Assembly: GCA_964600075.1 (NCBI GenBank)
Contig: CAZRIE010000160.1
Location: 1 to 6,987, forward strand
Direction: 5' to 3'
Length of the DNA stretch: 6,987 nt
Source: CAZRIE01 sp964600075
Lineage (GTDB): Bacteria > Bacteroidota > Bacteroidia > Flavobacteriales > Flavobacteriaceae
In this document: positions 5,663-6,987 of the stretch, piece by piece
Numbering within the stretch: the stretch's first letter is position 1
Layout: every line of letters begins with the position of its first letter
The notes under the pieces: model-generated
Seen by the model: only the letters and a program-made list of their open reading frames with translations
Databases searched by the model: none
Told to the model about the DNA's origin: nothing
Made by a program: the position numbers and the translations under genes

Positions 5663-6784
5663 CTAGCTTAGCGTAAAATCCGGAAGCTTAATGATTTCTC
5701 CCCCTTTTTGAGCCGATTCATGGGCTAAAATACCGACACAAGTAATATTTGCAGACTGCTTGGCATTCGGGTATGGCGATTCTCCTGTAATCAGCGCATC
5801 TACGAAGGCATGCACCAAATGCGGATGGGACCCCCCATGGCCTGCGCCTTGCGTAAATGAAAGGTGTTGATTTTCATCTGTGTCATACACGCCTTGCGTC
5901 GTAAAGCATTGAATCTCTTCTGGAAGCAATTTGGCAAAATCAGGACTTTCAACCTCTTCAGGAATATCAGGTTCGGGTTTTTTGGCCGTGTGCACAACTA
6001 AAGGCTTCCCTTCGATTAACGGCCATTCAACAGATTTTTTAGAACCGTAGACCTCAAAGCTCTCACGATATTGTCGGGCCACGTCGAACAATGAACGATA
6101 AACTTGTGCACTTAAATCGGAATTGCGAAACTTAATTTGTGTAGTCTCCACCGCATAGGGTGAATTGTACTCCTTAATTAATTCCTCGCGAATGGTTCCC
6201 GAGCCGAAACAAGAAACGTATTCGGCCTCCCCTCTTGTCAACCCTAAAACAGGACCGACACAATGCGTGGCATAATGCATTGGCGGAAGACCAGGCCAAT
6301 AGTTGGGCCAGCCGTCCATATCTTGTTGGTGACTGGCTTTTAAAAACTGGACTTTACCCAATTCCCCAGTATCATACAATTCTTTCATGTATAAAAACTC
6401 GCGGGCATATACCACCGTTTCCATCATCATATAAGTCAATCCCGTTTCCTCGGTCAGCCGTACGATTTCTTCGCACTCCTCGACCGTGGTTGACATAGGT
6501 ACTGTACATGCAACGTGTTTGCCAGCCTTCAGTGCCTTAATCGATTGCTCACCATGTGCAGGAATAGGTGTATTAATATGCACGGCATCGATTTCGGGAT
6601 CTTTTAATAATTCTTCGTAGGAAGTATATCTCTTTTCAATATTAAAAGCATCCGCCAGCGCGTTCAGTTTAGATTCGTTACGCTGGGAAATCGCTATCAA
6701 ATTAGCATTAGGGTGTTTTTGGTATATGGGAATAAATTCGGCTCCAAAGCCAAGACCTACAATTGCGATATTTATTATTTTCAT
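5663..6784 (-). CDS. Gfo/Idh/MocA-family oxidoreductase with E-K-P motif replaced
   Basis: 373 residues, normal length for the family. The N-terminal Rossmann fold has I-A-I-V-G-L-G-F-G (6-14) for NAD(P) binding, and H-I-N-T-P-I-P-A-H (69-77) is the typical cofactor-edge motif. The next family motif, A-G-K-H-V-x-C-E-K-P, reads A-G-K-H-V-A-C-T-V-P-M-S here (87-98), so the Lys usually implicated in catalysis is Val95. The substrate-binding half has D-G-W-P-N-Y-W-P-G-L-P-P-M-H-Y-A-T-H (157-174), with His170 and His174 as candidate active-site residues, Y-G-S-K-K-S-V-E (246-253) and G-G-S-H-P-H-L-V-H (317-325). I recall T-V-P in a group of related Bacteroidota and Firmicutes proteins, so it is probably a subfamily trait rather than decay. 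No signal peptide: cytoplasmic. It likely oxidises or epimerises a sugar or inositol derivative. It is transcribed towards the sulfatase gene, so it is not in that operon, though adjacency suggests a related catabolic role. Confidence 0.92.
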   Translation of the reverse strand: MKIINIAIVGLGFGAEFIPIYQKHPNANLIAISQRNESKLNALADAFNIEKRYTSYEELLKDPEIDAVHINTPIPAHGEQSIKALKAGKHVACTVPMSTTVEECEEIVRLTEETGLTYMMMETVVYAREFLYMKELYDTGELGKVQFLKASHQQDMDGWPNYWPGLPPMHYATHCVGPVLGLTRGEAEYVSCFGSGTIREELIKEYNSPYAVETTQIKFRNSDLSAQVYRSLFDVARQYRESFEVYGSKKSVEWPLIEGKPLVVHTAKKPEPDIPEEVESPDFAKLLPEEIQCFTTQGVYDTDENQHLSFTQGAGHGGSHPHLVHAFVDALITGESPYPNAKQSANITCVGILAHESAQKGGEIIKLPDFTLS

Positions 6785-6887
6785 ATTTATCTAATTTATT
6801 GTAATTCCCGTGAAGACGAGAATCTTTTTATTGTCATTGGTTTCTTTAGGGTTTTATGCAAGTAATCAAAACTCTGCCAACGAGAAC
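6785..6887 (-). other. Upstream region of the oxidoreductase gene
   Basis: AT-rich leader of the minus-strand oxidoreductase. I see no good TTG/TAnnTTTG promoter pair and no Shine-Dalgarno sequence; the bases just before the ATG on the minus strand are A/T only (AATTAGATAAAT). The real promoter may lie in or beyond the repeat-like DNA to the right. Confidence 0.4.
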
Positions 6888-6987
6888 ACCCCCCAACCCC
6901 TACAAGGGGCGAACCCATCCGTTTCAACTTTCAAAGCTGCATTTACTGCCTTTTTTTGTCTTGGTTCTTGGCTCTATTTTCTATCCA
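6888..6987. repeat. GC-rich palindromic repeat half and C/T-rich repeat-like tail at right edge
   Basis: 6888-6913 holds a C-rich run, CAACCCC, then AAGGGGCGAAC, with the stem CCCC-TACAA-GGGG (6897-6909). It resembles the left end of the 1098-1220 element in layout (C-run, AAC, CCC, AAGG, G/A-run). From about 6949 the sequence becomes a T/C-rich run built of TTTTTGTCTTGG, TTCTTGG and CTCTATTTTCTATCC. As I recall, such strings recur between genes in flavobacterial genomes. The element runs off the window, so its extent and family cannot be settled here. Confidence 0.4.

Noticed and set aside
6235..6498. Plus-strand ORF of 87 codons within the oxidoreductase gene
   Set aside because: Shadow of the conserved Gfo/Idh/MocA frame on the other strand.
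6856..6987. Plus-strand open frame from an ATG to the right edge, ending in a hydrophobic stretch
   Set aside because: It reads through the GC-rich palindrome and the C/T-rich repeat-like tract; the hydrophobic residues come from the T/C-rich composition. A longer window could change this view.

Overview
The window reads like chromosomal DNA of a marine member of the Flavobacteriaceae (Bacteroidota), in the general style of Zobellia, Maribacter or Arenibacter. The evidence is indirect: moderate-to-low GC, AT-rich gaps with almost no Shine-Dalgarno sequences, small 2TM-domain membrane proteins next to a LytS-type histidine kinase, a lipoprotein sulfatase, and short GC-rich palindromic repeats between genes. 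The genus is inference; no rRNA or other marker gene is present.

Left half (1-2560, all on the minus strand): a LytS/YehU-type sensor kinase (1223-2560) has a 2TM domain fused to its C-terminus. Downstream of it, in the same direction, lie three free-standing 2TM proteins (694-996, 281-610 and one cut by the left edge, 1-255). All four 2TM units share the pattern R-x-K-x-R-(V/I), a following F-Y, two membrane helices and, where complete, an N-P-(F/L)-(F/W)-x-(R/K)-x-W-E-E tail. A GC-rich, palindrome-bearing intergenic repeat (about 1098-1220) separates the kinase from the first small gene. No LytTR response regulator lies inside the window.

Centre (2561-3046): a 486-bp divergent intergenic region with no credible gene. 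It holds two short dyads and a weak promoter-like site for the kinase.

Right half: an exported DUF1028 (Ntn-hydrolase-like) protein (3047-4060) is followed after 30 bp by a lipoprotein sulfatase (4091-5650) with an intact Cys-type formylglycine motif. They look like a two-gene operon on the plus strand. Meeting them tail to tail, 12 bp away, is a Gfo/Idh/MocA-family oxidoreductase (5663-6784, minus strand) in which the usual E-K-P motif is replaced by T-V-P. Together these suggest a small catabolic locus for a sulfated sugar or glycoconjugate, with desulfation in the envelope and sugar oxidation in the cytoplasm. No glycoside hydrolase, SusC/SusD pair or dedicated regulator is visible, so the substrate is unknown. 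The last 200 bp hold another GC-rich repeat half and a C/T-rich repeat-like tail.

Nothing here is plainly a new defence or mobile system. The most distinctive item is the kinase-2TM fusion with its row of 2TM paralogues.
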